A DNA stretch of 64,000 bases from positions 900,001-964,000 of the forward strand of contig NZ_ML133686.1 in NCBI RefSeq assembly GCF_003985155.1. The letters are read 5' to 3'. The position numbers and the translations under genes are program-made. The stretch is from Rhizobium vallis. GTDB lineage: Bacteria; Pseudomonadota; Alphaproteobacteria; Rhizobiales; Rhizobiaceae. The notes beneath the pieces were generated by a model. The model was given only the letters and a program-made list of their open reading frames with translations, was not told the DNA's origin and did not search any database. Shown here piece by piece: positions 1-10,009 of the stretch (position 1 is the stretch's first letter; each line of letters begins with the position of its first letter).

Positions 1-71
1 TTCGCGCAGGGCCTTTCCCTTGCGGCGACCGAAAAAGGCTTCGGTCGCGCGGCCCCGGCGTTCCATATCCG

Positions 72-75
<4 letters not shown>
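1..75 (-). CDS. trmB: TrmB, tRNA (guanine-N7)-methyltransferase, 5' end only
   Basis: Only the first 25 codons lie in the window. The translation begins [20 protein letters not shown], which resembles the basic N-terminus of rhizobial TrmB, the SAM-dependent enzyme that makes m7G46 in tRNA. The ATG overlaps the metK stop codon in an ATGA arrangement (72-75), so the two genes are probably co-translated: metK makes SAM and trmB uses it. The catalytic domain is outside the window, so the call rests on the N-terminus and on the metK-trmB gene order known in Rhizobiales. Confidence 0.75.
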
Positions 76-1325
<1,250 letters not shown>

Positions 1326-1400
1326 TCCGGGATTCCCCTCAAAGAACAAAAGCTAGCTAGTAGGTACTCAGTTCGTGGCCTGATGACAAGCGCAGAAGGA

Positions 1401-1419
1401 CATAAATATATCTTTATAT
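1401..1419. promoter_or_regulatory. AT-rich imperfect palindrome upstream of metK, candidate SahR operator
   Basis: The minus strand reads ATAAAGATATATTTAT within this stretch, a near-palindrome with ATAAA/TTTAT-type half-sites. A -35-like TTGTCA lies just upstream on the same strand (1431-1436), so the palindrome would cover the -10 region. The ArsR-family regulator SahR controls SAM-cycle genes, including metK, in several Proteobacteria through sites of this general look. The link to SahR is from memory of that consensus and is an inference. Confidence 0.45.
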
Positions 1420-1452
1420 CTGCGGCAAAGTGACAAATTTTGCCCCAAAAAC

Positions 1453-1480
1453 GCAAAAAAGCGGCCTTTCGACCGCTTTT
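1453..1480 (-). terminator. Rho-independent terminator downstream of praR
   Basis: On the minus strand, AAAAGCGG pairs with CCGCTTTT around an 8-base loop and is followed by a run of T. It lies 22 bases past the praR stop codon and upstream of the metK promoter region, so it should separate the two transcripts. Confidence 0.75.
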
Positions 1481-1502
1481 CGAATTCTGCGATGACGATG
1501 GT

Positions 1503-1922
1503 TCAGTCGGCGTCGGCTTCGGCGGCCAGCGCTTTCACCAGCTCCACGACCTTGCGGCGAACCTTGGGATCGGAAATCTTGACGAAGGCGCGGTTAAGCT
1601 GCAGGCCCTCCGAAGAAGAGAGGAAATCGACCACGTAATTCGAGCTGGAGGCTTCGGCCATGCCACCGACAGCGCCGGAATGCTCGCCGGGCGCATCCTC
1701 GAAGAAAAAGGAAACTGGAACATTGAGAATGTTCGAGATGTTCTGCAGGCGGCTTGCGCCGACGCGGTTGGTTCCCTTTTCGTATTTCTGGATCTGTTGG
1801 AATGTAATGCCGAGGCTTTCGCCAAGCTTTTCCTGGCTCATGCCCAGCATCGTACGTCGAAGGCGAATACGGCTGCCGACATGGATATCGATCGGATTCG
1901 GCTTCTTCTTGTTTTCAATCAT
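1503..1922 (-). CDS. praR: Cro/CI-family transcriptional regulator, PraR-like
   Basis: A 139-residue protein with one helix-turn-helix of the XRE type at about residues 15-70 (SQEKLGESLGITFQQIQKYE is the core) and a C-terminal tail without a recognised sensor domain. Size, sequence and position next to metK match PraR of Rhizobium and Azorhizobium. In R. leguminosarum PraR represses quorum-sensing regulators and surface attachment genes, and in Azorhizobium it represses reb genes. It has its own 150-base upstream region and a terminator, so it is probably transcribed alone. The DNA-binding role is secure; the PraR name is inferred from similarity and synteny. Confidence 0.85.
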   Translation of the reverse strand: MIENKKKPNPIDIHVGSRIRLRRTMLGMSQEKLGESLGITFQQIQKYEKGTNRVGASRLQNISNILNVPVSFFFEDAPGEHSGAVGGMAEASSSNYVVDFLSSSEGLQLNRAFVKISDPKVRRKVVELVKALAAEADAD

Positions 1923-2073
1923 GGTCGTGCCCTAGCTAAGAATTTCAACTTGTTTCTAACCGGCATGCCCCAGATCCATCCCAAAACGCCACGTTGCAAG
2001 GAGTGGGAACCCACTCATAAACATACGTTAAGAACGCCGATTGTCACTACTATGCAATTTTAGGGGTTTTTGG

Positions 2074-3678
2074 TCAATTCAACCCTAAAATAAAACCTGC
2101 GCGAGAAATTAGCGCAATCAAAATCAGCAATGCCTCAGTCAACCAGAAGTATGTTTGATGGGGGTATGTGGTTCCGAACCCATCGCCGATCCTATCGACG
2201 GTTGCATCAATGAACCCGGTTTCTCCAAGATCGAGGCCCGCGACAATTTCCCCATGTGCGTTTACCAGCGCTGAAATGCCGCTATTGGCGTCGCGAATCA
2301 GCGGCAAGCCGGTCTCGACCGCCCGCACGCGTGCCTGCTGGAAATGCTGATAAGGGCCTGGCGTCATGCCGAACCAGGCGTCGTTGGTAATATTGAGGAT
2401 GGCGTTCGCGTCTTTTATGTCGCCGGTCATTTCGCCGGGAAAAATGATCTCGTAGCAGATCAGCGGAAAGAGATTGAGCCCGCCGGGCAGCGCCAGCAGA
2501 TGCCGGGTGGCGGCGGCGGAAAATCCTCCCGGTATTTCGACGACGTTCTGGATGCCGAATTCGGTGAGTACGTCCTCGAAGGGCAGGTATTCGCCAAAGG
2601 GCACCAGATGCACCTTGTCGGAGGCGGCGATGATCTGGCCCCTGCCGTCGATCACATAGATGGAATTATAGTAGCGCACCGGCGTGCCAGGCCCCATCTC
2701 CTCGGCCCGCACGGCGCCGGCGATCAGGATCTGGTTGTCGTCGAGCGTATCGGCGATCCGCGTCAGCGCATCCTGGTTGTCGGTCAGGATGAACGGGATC
2801 GAGGTTTCCGGCCAGACGATGATGTCAGGCTTGCGCCCGCCGTTTTTCGGCGCTTCGGCCGAAAGCTTCAGATGCGTCTCGAAGATTGCGCTGCGGTCGG
2901 CGTCGTTGTCCATCTTCGCCGCCTGGTCGATATCAGGCTGGACCAGCCGCACCACCGGCCGCTTGTCTTCAGGCAAGGCCGCAGCCTGCGGCGCGAGGTA
3001 GAGGGCATAAGCGCCGTAGCCGAGATGGGTGGCAAACAGCAGGGCGGCGAGCGTGAGGCCCGGCCGCGCGCCTTGCCGCGTCCCGGCAAGGGCGGGGGCG
3101 GAAAAGACGAAGACGGCGAGGGCCGTCACCCCCATCGCCCCAATCACATGCGCCGACTGCATCATCAGCGGGACGGGCATCATGCCGTAGCCGATGGCGT
3201 TCCAGGGAAAGCCGGTGAAGATCACGCTTCGAAGCCATTCCACGAGCCCGAAGGCTGCCGCAAGTGCGGCGATCCGCCCCATGCCATCAGACCAGAAGAC
3301 ACGGGCAAGCGCGGTTGCCAGGCCATAAAAGATCGCAAGACAGGCCGGTAGCCCGAGGATAGCGAGTGGCAGCGCCCAAGCGAATTCCTCCTGATCGACC
3401 AGAAGCGCATGACCGAGCCACCAGAGACCGGCGACAAAATAACCGAAGCCGAACAGCCAGCCGACGGTGAATGCCGGCCACAGCCTGCCGATCAGCCCGC
3501 TTTCAGGCGAAGCCGCCGCGCCGTCGATCAGCCAGACGAGCAGGGTGAAGGAAACGAACATCGCCGCGAAGAAGCCGAAGGGCGGTAGCGCCAGTACGGC
3601 GAATGCTCCGGCTGCAACGGCCAGCAACGACCGTTTGAACCCCCAGACGAGGATAACCCTGTCCGCAAGCCGCTCCAT
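2074..3678 (-). CDS. lnt: Apolipoprotein N-acyltransferase Lnt
   Basis: An inner-membrane enzyme of about 534 residues that transfers a third acyl chain to the N-terminal cysteine of lipoproteins. The first 230 residues form several membrane segments. The C-terminal half is a nitrilase-type domain starting near VRLVQPDIDQ, with the expected triad Glu in WPETSIPF (about 291), Lys in DKVHLVPFGE (about 355) and Cys in PLICYEI (about 408). An upstream in-frame ATG at 3705 is possible, but MERLADRV at 3678 fits related proteins better. It follows tlyC on the same strand after a short gap, as in other rhizobia. Confidence 0.95.
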   Translation of the reverse strand: MERLADRVILVWGFKRSLLAVAAGAFAVLALPPFGFFAAMFVSFTLLVWLIDGAAASPESGLIGRLWPAFTVGWLFGFGYFVAGLWWLGHALLVDQEEFAWALPLAILGLPACLAIFYGLATALARVFWSDGMGRIAALAAAFGLVEWLRSVIFTGFPWNAIGYGMMPVPLMMQSAHVIGAMGVTALAVFVFSAPALAGTRQGARPGLTLAALLFATHLGYGAYALYLAPQAAALPEDKRPVVRLVQPDIDQAAKMDNDADRSAIFETHLKLSAEAPKNGGRKPDIIVWPETSIPFILTDNQDALTRIADTLDDNQILIAGAVRAEEMGPGTPVRYYNSIYVIDGRGQIIAASDKVHLVPFGEYLPFEDVLTEFGIQNVVEIPGGFSAAATRHLLALPGGLNLFPLICYEIIFPGEMTGDIKDANAILNITNDAWFGMTPGPYQHFQQARVRAVETGLPLIRDANSGISALVNAHGEIVAGLDLGETGFIDATVDRIGDGFGTTYPHQTYFWLTEALLILIALISRAGFILGLN

Positions 3679-3744
3679 GCGCACTCCCATCAAACCGCGA
3701 ATCAACCCGTTCGCAGTCTTTCAAAAAAGCGGCTCTTTGTCGTG

Positions 3745-4890
3745 TCAGTTGGCGGTCGATTCGGCCGGCCGGTCGTCGCCGGCATCGGAGCCGGGGGCGA
3801 CGTCACCGTCCACCTTCGCACGGCGGCGGATGGCGTGGCGCTTGCGGGTGATGCGCAGCCGCTTGATGCGGCGCGGATCGGCGTCGAGGATGTGGAATTC
3901 GAAGTTCGGAAGCGCCTGGACGACCTCGCCGCGTACCGGGATACGGCCGAGCGCGGAGAAGATCAGGCCGCCCAGCGTATCGACCTCGTCGACCTGTTCG
4001 CTGATGTCGAAATCCGGCCCGATCGCTTCGGCGATTTCTTCCAGTTCGACACGGGCGTCGGCGACGAAGACGTCTTCGGCGACACGCTTGAACATCACCT
4101 CTTCGTCATCATGCTCGTCGTCGATATCGCCGACCACCATTTCGACGATGTCTTCATGCGAGGCGAGCCCGTCGGTGCCGCCATATTCGTCGATGACGAG
4201 CGCCATCTGCGTGCGGTTCACCTGCATGCGGCGCAACAGGTCGGACGCCAGCATCGACGGCGGCACGAACAGGATCTTGCGGATGATGCCGGCCTCGGCC
4301 AGCGTCTTCTGCAGGTCGACGCGGGCGAGATCGAAATTCGGCTTGGCCGAACGCGTGGGCTTCTGGATGTTCTCAGGCGCCACCTCGATCGCCGGCAGGG
4401 CGGCGGCGGGTTTGGCCGGTCCGCGGCGCTTGTTGCGCGCCTGCTTGGCGACATAGGAGAGCAGGTCGCGGATATGCACCATGCCGCGCGGATCGTCGAG
4501 CGTATCGGCATAGACGGGCATGCGGGAGCGGCCGGATTCCTCGAAGAGGATCATCAGTTCGCCGATGGTGATATTCTGGTCCACCGCCTCGATATCGGCG
4601 CGCGGCACCATCACGTCGGCGACGCGCACCTCGCGAAAGCGCAGGATGTTGTGCAGCATCGCCCGCTCGTCGGGCGAGAAGGCATCGTCGCCGGCCGCAT
4701 CGGTCATCAGCGCGTCGGCGAGATCCTCGCGCAGCCGCGATCCCTGCTGCGGGCGAAGGATGCGCGCGGCGCGCGACCAAAAGGATTGGGATCGGCCGGA
4801 TGGCCGACTACTACTGCCCGCCTCGTCCGAAGAAGAGGATGGCTCGGAGTCCTTGGCGTCTGCCGCCGGCTTCGTCGTAAAGTCGCTCAT
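3745..4890 (-). CDS. tlyC: Hemolysin-like CBS-domain protein (TlyC/CorC family)
   Basis: A 381-residue soluble protein with two CBS domains (about 75-140 and 190-250) and a C-terminal CorC/HlyC transporter-associated domain (about 265-350). It lacks the membrane-spanning DUF21 region of full-length CorC-type proteins. A charged linker rich in Ala, Pro and Lys (about 145-185) separates the CBS motifs. Its start overlaps the ybeY stop by four bases, in the order ybeY-tlyC-lnt that is widespread in Proteobacteria. CBS pairs usually bind adenosine nucleotides. The family has been linked to Mg/Co efflux and, by old naming, to hemolysis, but the true role here is unknown. Confidence 0.85.
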   Translation of the reverse strand: MSDFTTKPAADAKDSEPSSSSDEAGSSSRPSGRSQSFWSRAARILRPQQGSRLREDLADALMTDAAGDDAFSPDERAMLHNILRFREVRVADVMVPRADIEAVDQNITIGELMILFEESGRSRMPVYADTLDDPRGMVHIRDLLSYVAKQARNKRRGPAKPAAALPAIEVAPENIQKPTRSAKPNFDLARVDLQKTLAEAGIIRKILFVPPSMLASDLLRRMQVNRTQMALVIDEYGGTDGLASHEDIVEMVVGDIDDEHDDEEVMFKRVAEDVFVADARVELEEIAEAIGPDFDISEQVDEVDTLGGLIFSALGRIPVRGEVVQALPNFEFHILDADPRRIKRLRITRKRHAIRRRAKVDGDVAPGSDAGDDRPAESTAN

Positions 4891-5402
4891 GGTTCCATTT
4901 TAAGGTCTTGACCCTCGTAAGGATCAGATAGGCCGAGCTGCGCCAAAATGCGAGTCTCCAGCCCCTCCATAATTTCGGCTTCGGCACTATTCATATGGTC
5001 GTAGCCGAGAAGATGCAAGAAACCATGGACCAGAAGATGCGTCAGATGGTCGTCGAAACTCTTTTCGAGCTCGTGAGCTTCCCGCTCCACGGTCTCCTTG
5101 GCGATGATGATGTCGCCGAGCATCGGACCGGGCATCTTGCCGGGTTTGACAGGAAAGGCCGGAAAGGAAAGCACGTTGGTCGCCTTGTCCTTGCCGCGCC
5201 ATTCGGCGTTGATGTCCTGGATCGAGGCATCGTCGGTAAAGACCAGCGAAACCTCGGGCGGCATCTTCGGAAAAGGCTGCTTCTCGCTGTCGTGCAGATA
5301 GACTGCGGCGGCGGTAAGCACGCGCTGGCAAAACGCCAGCAGCGCCTCTTCGGTGGGCCAGCCGATGTCCTCTATGCTGATCTGGATATCGAGTTCGGCC
5401 AT
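4887..5402 (-). CDS. ybeY: Endoribonuclease YbeY
   Basis: A 171-residue metal-dependent endoribonuclease used in 16S rRNA 3'-end maturation and ribosome quality control. The zinc-binding signature [11 protein letters not shown] is intact at 126-136, giving the three metal-binding histidines 126, 130 and 136. Its ATG shares one base with the phoH stop and its stop overlaps the tlyC start, so phoH-ybeY-tlyC look translationally coupled. In S. meliloti YbeY (SMc01113) loss has broad effects on small RNA regulation. Confidence 0.97.
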   Translation of the reverse strand: MAELDIQISIEDIGWPTEEALLAFCQRVLTAAAVYLHDSEKQPFPKMPPEVSLVFTDDASIQDINAEWRGKDKATNVLSFPAFPVKPGKMPGPMLGDIIIAKETVEREAHELEKSFDDHLTHLLVHGFLHLLGYDHMNSAEAEIMEGLETRILAQLGLSDPYEGQDLKMEP

Positions 5403-6457
5403 CAGTCCTGCCGGCTGGCTTCTTCAGCTTCGACGGCGTAGGTGGAATCATAGGCCCTGACGATGCGCCCGACCAGCGGGTGCCGGACGACGTCGGTATC
5501 CTTGAAGCGCACGATCGAGATGCCCTCGACGCCGTTCAGAAGCTGCAGCGCCTCGACGAGGCCGGATTTGACGCCGCGCGGAAGGTCGATCTGGCTCGGA
5601 TCGCCGGTGACGATCATGCGGGCGTTTTCGCCGAGACGGGTCAGGAACATCTTCATCTGCATCGATGTCGTGTTCTGTGCTTCGTCAAGGATGATGGCGG
5701 CGTTGGCAAGTGTTCGGCCGCGCATGAAGGCGAGAGGCGCGATTTCGATGACGCCGGCGGTGATCGCCCGATCGACCTTGTCGGCAGGGATCATGTCATA
5801 GAGCGCATCATAGAGCGGGCGAAGATAGGGATCGACCTTTTCTTTCATGTCGCCGGGCAGGAAGCCGAGACGTTCGCCGGCTTCGACGGCAGGACGCGAC
5901 AGGATGATCTTTTCGACCGCGCCGCGCTCCAGCAACTGGGCGGCATGTGCGACGGCGAGATAGGTCTTGCCGGTGCCGGCGGGGCCGACGCCGAAGACGA
6001 GCTCGGAGCGCTCGAGCGCCCTGATATAGGCGTCCTGGGTCGGCGTGCGGGCGATGATCGTTTTCTTGCGGGTGGAAACCTGTGCCATGGTCAGCTTGGC
6101 TTTGCGTTCCATTGTGGGAAGGCTGAGCTGATCGTCGGCGGCGACCGCCATGCGGATTGCGCCCTCGACGTCGGATCGTTCCACGCTGCCGCCTTTCTGG
6201 AGCTTTTCATAGAGATAATCGAGCGTGCGCCGCGCCTGGTTGGTGGTCACGACGTCGCCCGTGATGACGACCGAATTGCCGCGCGCCCGCGCATCGATGT
6301 TGAGCCGTTCCTCGAGCAGCTTGAGGTTCTGGTCGAATTGACCGAACAGCTCGCTGGCGAACCGGTTGTTCTCGAACGTCAGGACGAAGTGATTGGTATC
6401 GCTCGGCGTGCGGGGGGGATGGCGCGGTGAAGAAGAAACCAATTCTTGTCCGTTCAA
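5402..6457 (-). CDS. phoH: PhoH/YbeZ-family ATPase
   Basis: A 351-residue P-loop protein with an N-terminal KH-like region and a helicase-related ATPase core. The Walker A motif GPAGTGKT is at 158-165 and a Walker B-type ILDEAQN is near 255. PhoH-type proteins are thought to work with YbeY in RNA processing, and the two genes overlap by one base here. The gene begins 18 bases after miaB ends, so it is likely part of the same transcript. Confidence 0.93.
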   Translation of the reverse strand: MNGQELVSSSPRHPPRTPSDTNHFVLTFENNRFASELFGQFDQNLKLLEERLNIDARARGNSVVITGDVVTTNQARRTLDYLYEKLQKGGSVERSDVEGAIRMAVAADDQLSLPTMERKAKLTMAQVSTRKKTIIARTPTQDAYIRALERSELVFGVGPAGTGKTYLAVAHAAQLLERGAVEKIILSRPAVEAGERLGFLPGDMKEKVDPYLRPLYDALYDMIPADKVDRAITAGVIEIAPLAFMRGRTLANAAIILDEAQNTTSMQMKMFLTRLGENARMIVTGDPSQIDLPRGVKSGLVEALQLLNGVEGISIVRFKDTDVVRHPLVGRIVRAYDSTYAVEAEEASRQD

Positions 6458-6475
6458 GCGGTCAGGCTCCTTGGG

Positions 6476-7896
6476 TTAAACCGCAGCCTCTGCGCGTTCG
6501 GCAAACAGGCTGTTGGTTCCGGTTCCGGTGATTCGCACTTTAATAATGTCACCGATTTGCGATGCTTTTGCATCAACATTCACTGATTGAAGCCAGGGAG
6601 AACGTCCGATTAGTTGTCCCAGCATGCGACCGGGCTTTTCGAGCAACAGGTCGATCTCCTTGCCGATGCAGGATTCGGCAAATTCCTGCTGCTGCTTCAG
6701 GAGAAGCGCTTGCAGGCGATCCAGCCGTTCTGCCTTGATCTCTTCCGGCACCTGGTCCTTCAGTTCCGCGCCGGGTGTGCCCGGCCGTGTCGAGTATTTG
6801 AACGAGAAGGCCTGCGCGTAACGCACCTCCTCTACAAGTCTCAGTGTATCCTCAAAATCCTGGTCTGTCTCCCCCGGAAACCCGGTGATGAAATCGCCCG
6901 ACAGCGCGATGTCAGGCCGAACCGTGCGGATGCGCTCGATCAGTGTCAGATATTCGGCCGCCGTGTGGCGCCGGTTCATCGCTTTCAGGATACGGTCCGA
7001 GCCCGATTGCACCGGCAGGTGCAGGTAGGGCATCAGCGCCCTGAGGTCGCCATGGGCGCCGATCAGCCGGTCGTCCATGTCGCGCGGATGGCTTGTGGTA
7101 TAGCGCAGCCGCGCAAGGCCCGGGATCTCGGCAAGACGGTAGAGCAGGTCGCCGAGGCTCCATGCCTCGCCGCCCGGTCCGGCGCCGTGCCAGGCATTGA
7201 CGTTCTGCCCGAGCAGGGTGATCTCGCGCACGCCGCTGTCGGCGAGCTTTTCGGCTTCCTCGACGATCTGGGAAACCGGGCGTGAGACTTCAGAACCGCG
7301 CGTATAGGGCACGACGCAGAAGGTGCAGAACTTGTCGCAGCCCTCCTGCACCGTCAGGAAGGCAGTGACGCCGCGGGCGCGGATCTTTCGGCTGTCGGCG
7401 ATCGGCAGATGCTCGAACTTGTCCTCGATCGCATATTCCGTGTCGACCACGCGGCGGCCCAGCTTGGCCTGTCGTAACGCCTCCGGCAGGCGGTGATAGG
7501 TCTGCGGGCCGATGACGACGTCGACGGCCGGCGCCCGGCGCAGGATCTCCTCGCCTTCGGCCTGGGCGACGCAGCCGGCAACGCCGATCATCATCTCCCG
7601 GCCGTCCGCCGCCTTCTTCTTTTTCATCTCGCGCAGTCGTCCGAGCGCCGAATAGACTTTTTCGGCCGCTTTTTCACGAATATGGCAGGTGTTGAGGAGG
7701 ACGAGATCCGCCTCTTCCATGTCTTCCGTCGGCTCGTAGCCGTCGCGGGCGAGCGCATCGCTCATGCGCGTCGAATCGTAGACATTCATCTGGCAACCAT
7801 AGGTCTTGATGAAGACCTTGCGGTTGTTGCTGCCGTCGCGGGGGCTTCGTTGGGAGTTGCCGCCGGGGCCTGGAGAAGGGCGCTGTCCTGTGTCAT
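6476..7896 (-). CDS. miaB: tRNA-2-methylthio-N6-dimethylallyladenosine synthase MiaB, with an apparent 5' frameshift
   Basis: Radical-SAM methylthiotransferase that modifies A37 of tRNAs reading U-starting codons. The long frame carries the radical-SAM cluster motif CDKFCTFC, the auxiliary-cluster cysteines in NTCHIRE and AGCVAQ, and a C-terminal TRAM domain. The natural N-terminus is in two frames. ATG at 7896 encodes [11 protein letters not shown], typical of rhizobial MiaB, but this frame stops after 36 codons. The frame encoding [16 protein letters not shown] has no ATG, GTG or TTG before MNVYD (7789). One extra base in the C5 run (7840-7844) would join them into about 473 residues. Starting at 7789 would lose the first cluster cysteine (TYGCQ), so the deletion is either a sequencing error or a real mutation. 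Confidence 0.9.
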
Positions 7897-7945
7897 GGCG
7901 CGCTATTTAGTGGTTTTTGCCGCCAGAGAAAATCGAAATCTTGTT

Positions 7946-8218
7946 TAGAGCCTTTCCTGGTCAGATTGAAGCATTCTGCCGGAGCAGGTTTTTGTCAGGG
8001 CAAAGGCGATTGGCGAAGGGCATACCCCTAGGTACGTCCGAGCCGATCGCCTTTGATCCTGGCGCAAAGATGCCCGGCCCTTCGGGTTGGCTGAAACGGG
8101 CCGGCTGATCGACCGGCCGGCTTGGCCGTAGAGCTGGGCTACGACGCGCGCCGGCCGGTCGACCATCCGACTCCGTTTGAGCCAACAGAATGGTTCAATC
8201 TGACCAGGAAAGGCTCTA
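7946..8218. repeat. RIME-like palindromic intergenic element with 33-bp terminal inverted repeats
   Basis: This fills almost the whole 319-base space between miaB and olsA. The ends 7946-7978 and 8186-8218 are inverted copies of each other over 33 bases with one mismatch, and begin TAGAGCCTTTCCTGG. Inside are further nested inverted repeats: 8001-8010 with 8046-8055 (CAAAGGCGAT and its complement) and 8109-8121 with 8150-8162 (TCGACCGGCCGGC and its complement). This mosaic of palindromes resembles the RIME family of rhizobial intergenic repeats. The last bases of the right end supply the TAG stop of olsA. No transposase or convincing coding frame is present. Confidence 0.8.
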
Positions 8219-9013
8219 GAAGATTTCCCGCCCGCGCAGGCGGCTGTTCAGCAGATTGCGAATGCGCAAGGCGATCGTTGCGCTCACCTCCTTGCGGTTG
8301 GTGTCGGTACGATATTCCACCGCCTCGCCGAAGGAAACCTCGGCGTCGATGGCCCCGCAGCGCAGGATATCCATCAGGTGCGGCAAGAGCTCGATATCAC
8401 CCGGCCAGGCGGCGAGCGGCCTGTGATAGCGACCCATGGCGATGCCATGCACCCTCGTATAGGCGACGGCCACCGGCTGCACCACGACCGTTCCCGTCGG
8501 CGAAGCGGGCACGGCCATCGCGGCGGCGCCGAACAGCGAGGATTTCACTTCCAGCAGCCGGTTGCCATCAGATGTCGTTCCCTCGGGAAAGAGCACCACG
8601 ATTTCGCCGTCGGCCATGCGCCCGGCGATCTCGTTTGCCTGATGGCCGGTCTTGCGCTTCTCCTCGCGCACGACGAAGACGCTCTTCTGCAGCTTGGCGA
8701 GCGTGCCGAAGATCGGCCAGTCCCGCACCTCGATCTTGGCGATGAAGGCGACGTCGGCGACGGTCGACATCACCATGATGTCCATCCAGGATGAATGGTT
8801 GGAGCAGAGCATCAGCGGCCGGCGGTCTTCGAGCTTGCCCGTCACGCGGACGCGGATGCCGAGGCAATAGCAGATCACGCGGTGCCAGAGGCGCGGAAGC
8901 CGGCGTCGCAGCCGCCAATCGAAACGCAGGGCCAGCACCTGCAGCGGTATGAGCACGATGCTGACGGTGACGATGACGACCGCAGCGAAGGCGATGCGCA
9001 GCCAGGCGATCAA
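8216..9013 (-). CDS. olsA: Lyso-ornithine lipid acyltransferase (PlsC family), OlsA-like
   Basis: A 265-residue membrane-associated acyltransferase. It has an N-terminal hydrophobic helix (about 5-27), the catalytic motif NHSSWMD (H73, D78) and the substrate motif FPEGTTS (142-148). By family it adds an acyl chain to a lysolipid hydroxyl. The neighbours miaB and fur/mur match the place of olsA (SMc01116) in S. meliloti, and olsB lies 17 kb away in this window, so the second step of ornithine lipid synthesis is the best call. A general 1-acylglycerol-3-phosphate acyltransferase (PlsC) cannot be excluded. Its stop codon is the outer edge of the repeat element 7946-8218. Confidence 0.82.
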   Translation of the reverse strand: MIAWLRIAFAAVVIVTVSIVLIPLQVLALRFDWRLRRRLPRLWHRVICYCLGIRVRVTGKLEDRRPLMLCSNHSSWMDIMVMSTVADVAFIAKIEVRDWPIFGTLAKLQKSVFVVREEKRKTGHQANEIAGRMADGEIVVLFPEGTTSDGNRLLEVKSSLFGAAAMAVPASPTGTVVVQPVAVAYTRVHGIAMGRYHRPLAAWPGDIELLPHLMDILRCGAIDAEVSFGEAVEYRTDTNRKEVSATIALRIRNLLNSRLRGREIF

Positions 9014-9040
9014 ATGCTGGTCTCCCGGGCTGTCATTGCG

Positions 9041-9469
9041 TCAGAGATCTTCTTTCTTCAGCGGAATGCCGTAGAGCTCGAGGCGATGGTCGACCAGCCG
9101 GAAGCCGTGCTCGCGGGCGATGCGCTCCTGCAACGCCTCGATCTCCGGCGAGCGAAATTCGATGACCGTGCCGTTCTTCAGGTCGATGAGGTGGTCGTGA
9201 TGCTCCTCGGGCACAGTCTCATAGCGCGAGCGCCCGTCGCGAAAGTCGTGACGGGCGATGATGCCGGCGTCTTCGAACAGCTTGACGGTGCGGTAAACCG
9301 TCGAGATCGAGATCTTCGCATCGACCTTCACCGAGCGGCGATAGAGTTCTTCGACATCGGGGTGGTCCTGCGAGTCTTCCAGGATACGCGCGATCACGCG
9401 GCGCTGCTCGGTCATGCGCATGCCGCGTTCGGTGCAAAGCTCCTCAAGGGTCTTGGCTACGTCGGTCAT
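9041..9469 (-). CDS. mur: Fur-family metal-responsive regulator, probably Mur
   Basis: A 142-residue Fur-type repressor: winged-helix DNA-binding domain (about 1-85, core SISTVYRTVKLFEDAG) followed by a dimerisation domain with the metal-binding EEHHDHLID stretch (88-96). It lacks the C-terminal CxxC zinc pairs of many Fur proteins, as is usual in the alphaproteobacterial branch. In R. leguminosarum the closest counterpart works as the manganese-responsive repressor Mur rather than as an iron regulator. The metal cannot be told from sequence. It lies 27 bases upstream of olsA on the same strand and may share its transcript. Confidence 0.88.
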   Translation of the reverse strand: MTDVAKTLEELCTERGMRMTEQRRVIARILEDSQDHPDVEELYRRSVKVDAKISISTVYRTVKLFEDAGIIARHDFRDGRSRYETVPEEHHDHLIDLKNGTVIEFRSPEIEALQERIAREHGFRLVDHRLELYGIPLKKEDL

Positions 9470-9508
9470 GGCCCGCCTTTACAAAGATATACTTATTGCG
9501 ACAGGGAA

Positions 9509-10009
9509 CTACCGAAGAACGCGCTTCATGACAAGCGCCGTGGAGAGGGCGCCATTCTCCTGCTTGTAGTAACCCTGACGTTCGCCGACCTTCTCGAAGC
9601 CGAGCTTGCGGTAGAGGCCAAGCGCTGCCGTATTGCCGTTGTCGACCTCGAGAAACATGCTCTCGCCGCCGCGTGCTCGTGCTTCCCGAATTGCCGCCTG
9701 CATCAGCCGCCAGCCGAGCCCGGAACGGGCGACCTTCGCCTGCACGGCGATGGTGAGGATTTCCGCCTCGCCGGCGACATGGCGAGCCAGGATGAACCCC
9801 GGAAGCGGCTTTTTCAGGATGGCGTTGGTCTGGCGCGCGACGAAGCCGAACACGGTCTCCTGCGAAAGCAGGCTGTGGAATTCGCCGTCACCCCAGGGCC
9901 GGGCGAAGCGTTCGCCGTGCAGGACGGCGACATCACGGCAATCCTCGCGTTCCATGGCGATGATCTCGAATTCGGGCTTCAGCGTCAGATAGGCTTCCAG
10001 CATCGTCAT
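9509..10009 (-). CDS. rimI: Ribosomal protein S18-alanine N-acetyltransferase RimI
   Basis: A 166-residue GNAT acetyltransferase with the acetyl-CoA pyrophosphate loop region VARSGLGWRLM (about 94-104) and the C-terminal NTAALGLYRKLGF motif common to RimI. It would acetylate the N-terminal alanine of S18. Its start overlaps the tsaB stop by four bases, matching the very common tsaB-rimI pairing. Other GNAT substrates are possible, but the gene pair makes RimI the best call. Confidence 0.88.
   Translation of the reverse strand: MTMLEAYLTLKPEFEIIAMEREDCRDVAVLHGERFARPWGDGEFHSLLSQETVFGFVARQTNAILKKPLPGFILARHVAGEAEILTIAVQAKVARSGLGWRLMQAAIREARARGGESMFLEVDNGNTAALGLYRKLGFEKVGERQGYYKQENGALSTALVMKRVLR

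Noticed and set aside
1326..1400. Possible SAM-II-type riboswitch ahead of metK
   Set aside because: The conserved SAM-II core and pseudoknot words were not found on the minus strand in the leader.
7945..8185. Open frames of about 73 codons inside the repeat element
   Set aside because: They follow the palindromes, have no ribosome site and no similarity to known proteins; they are by-products of G+C-rich repeat sequence.
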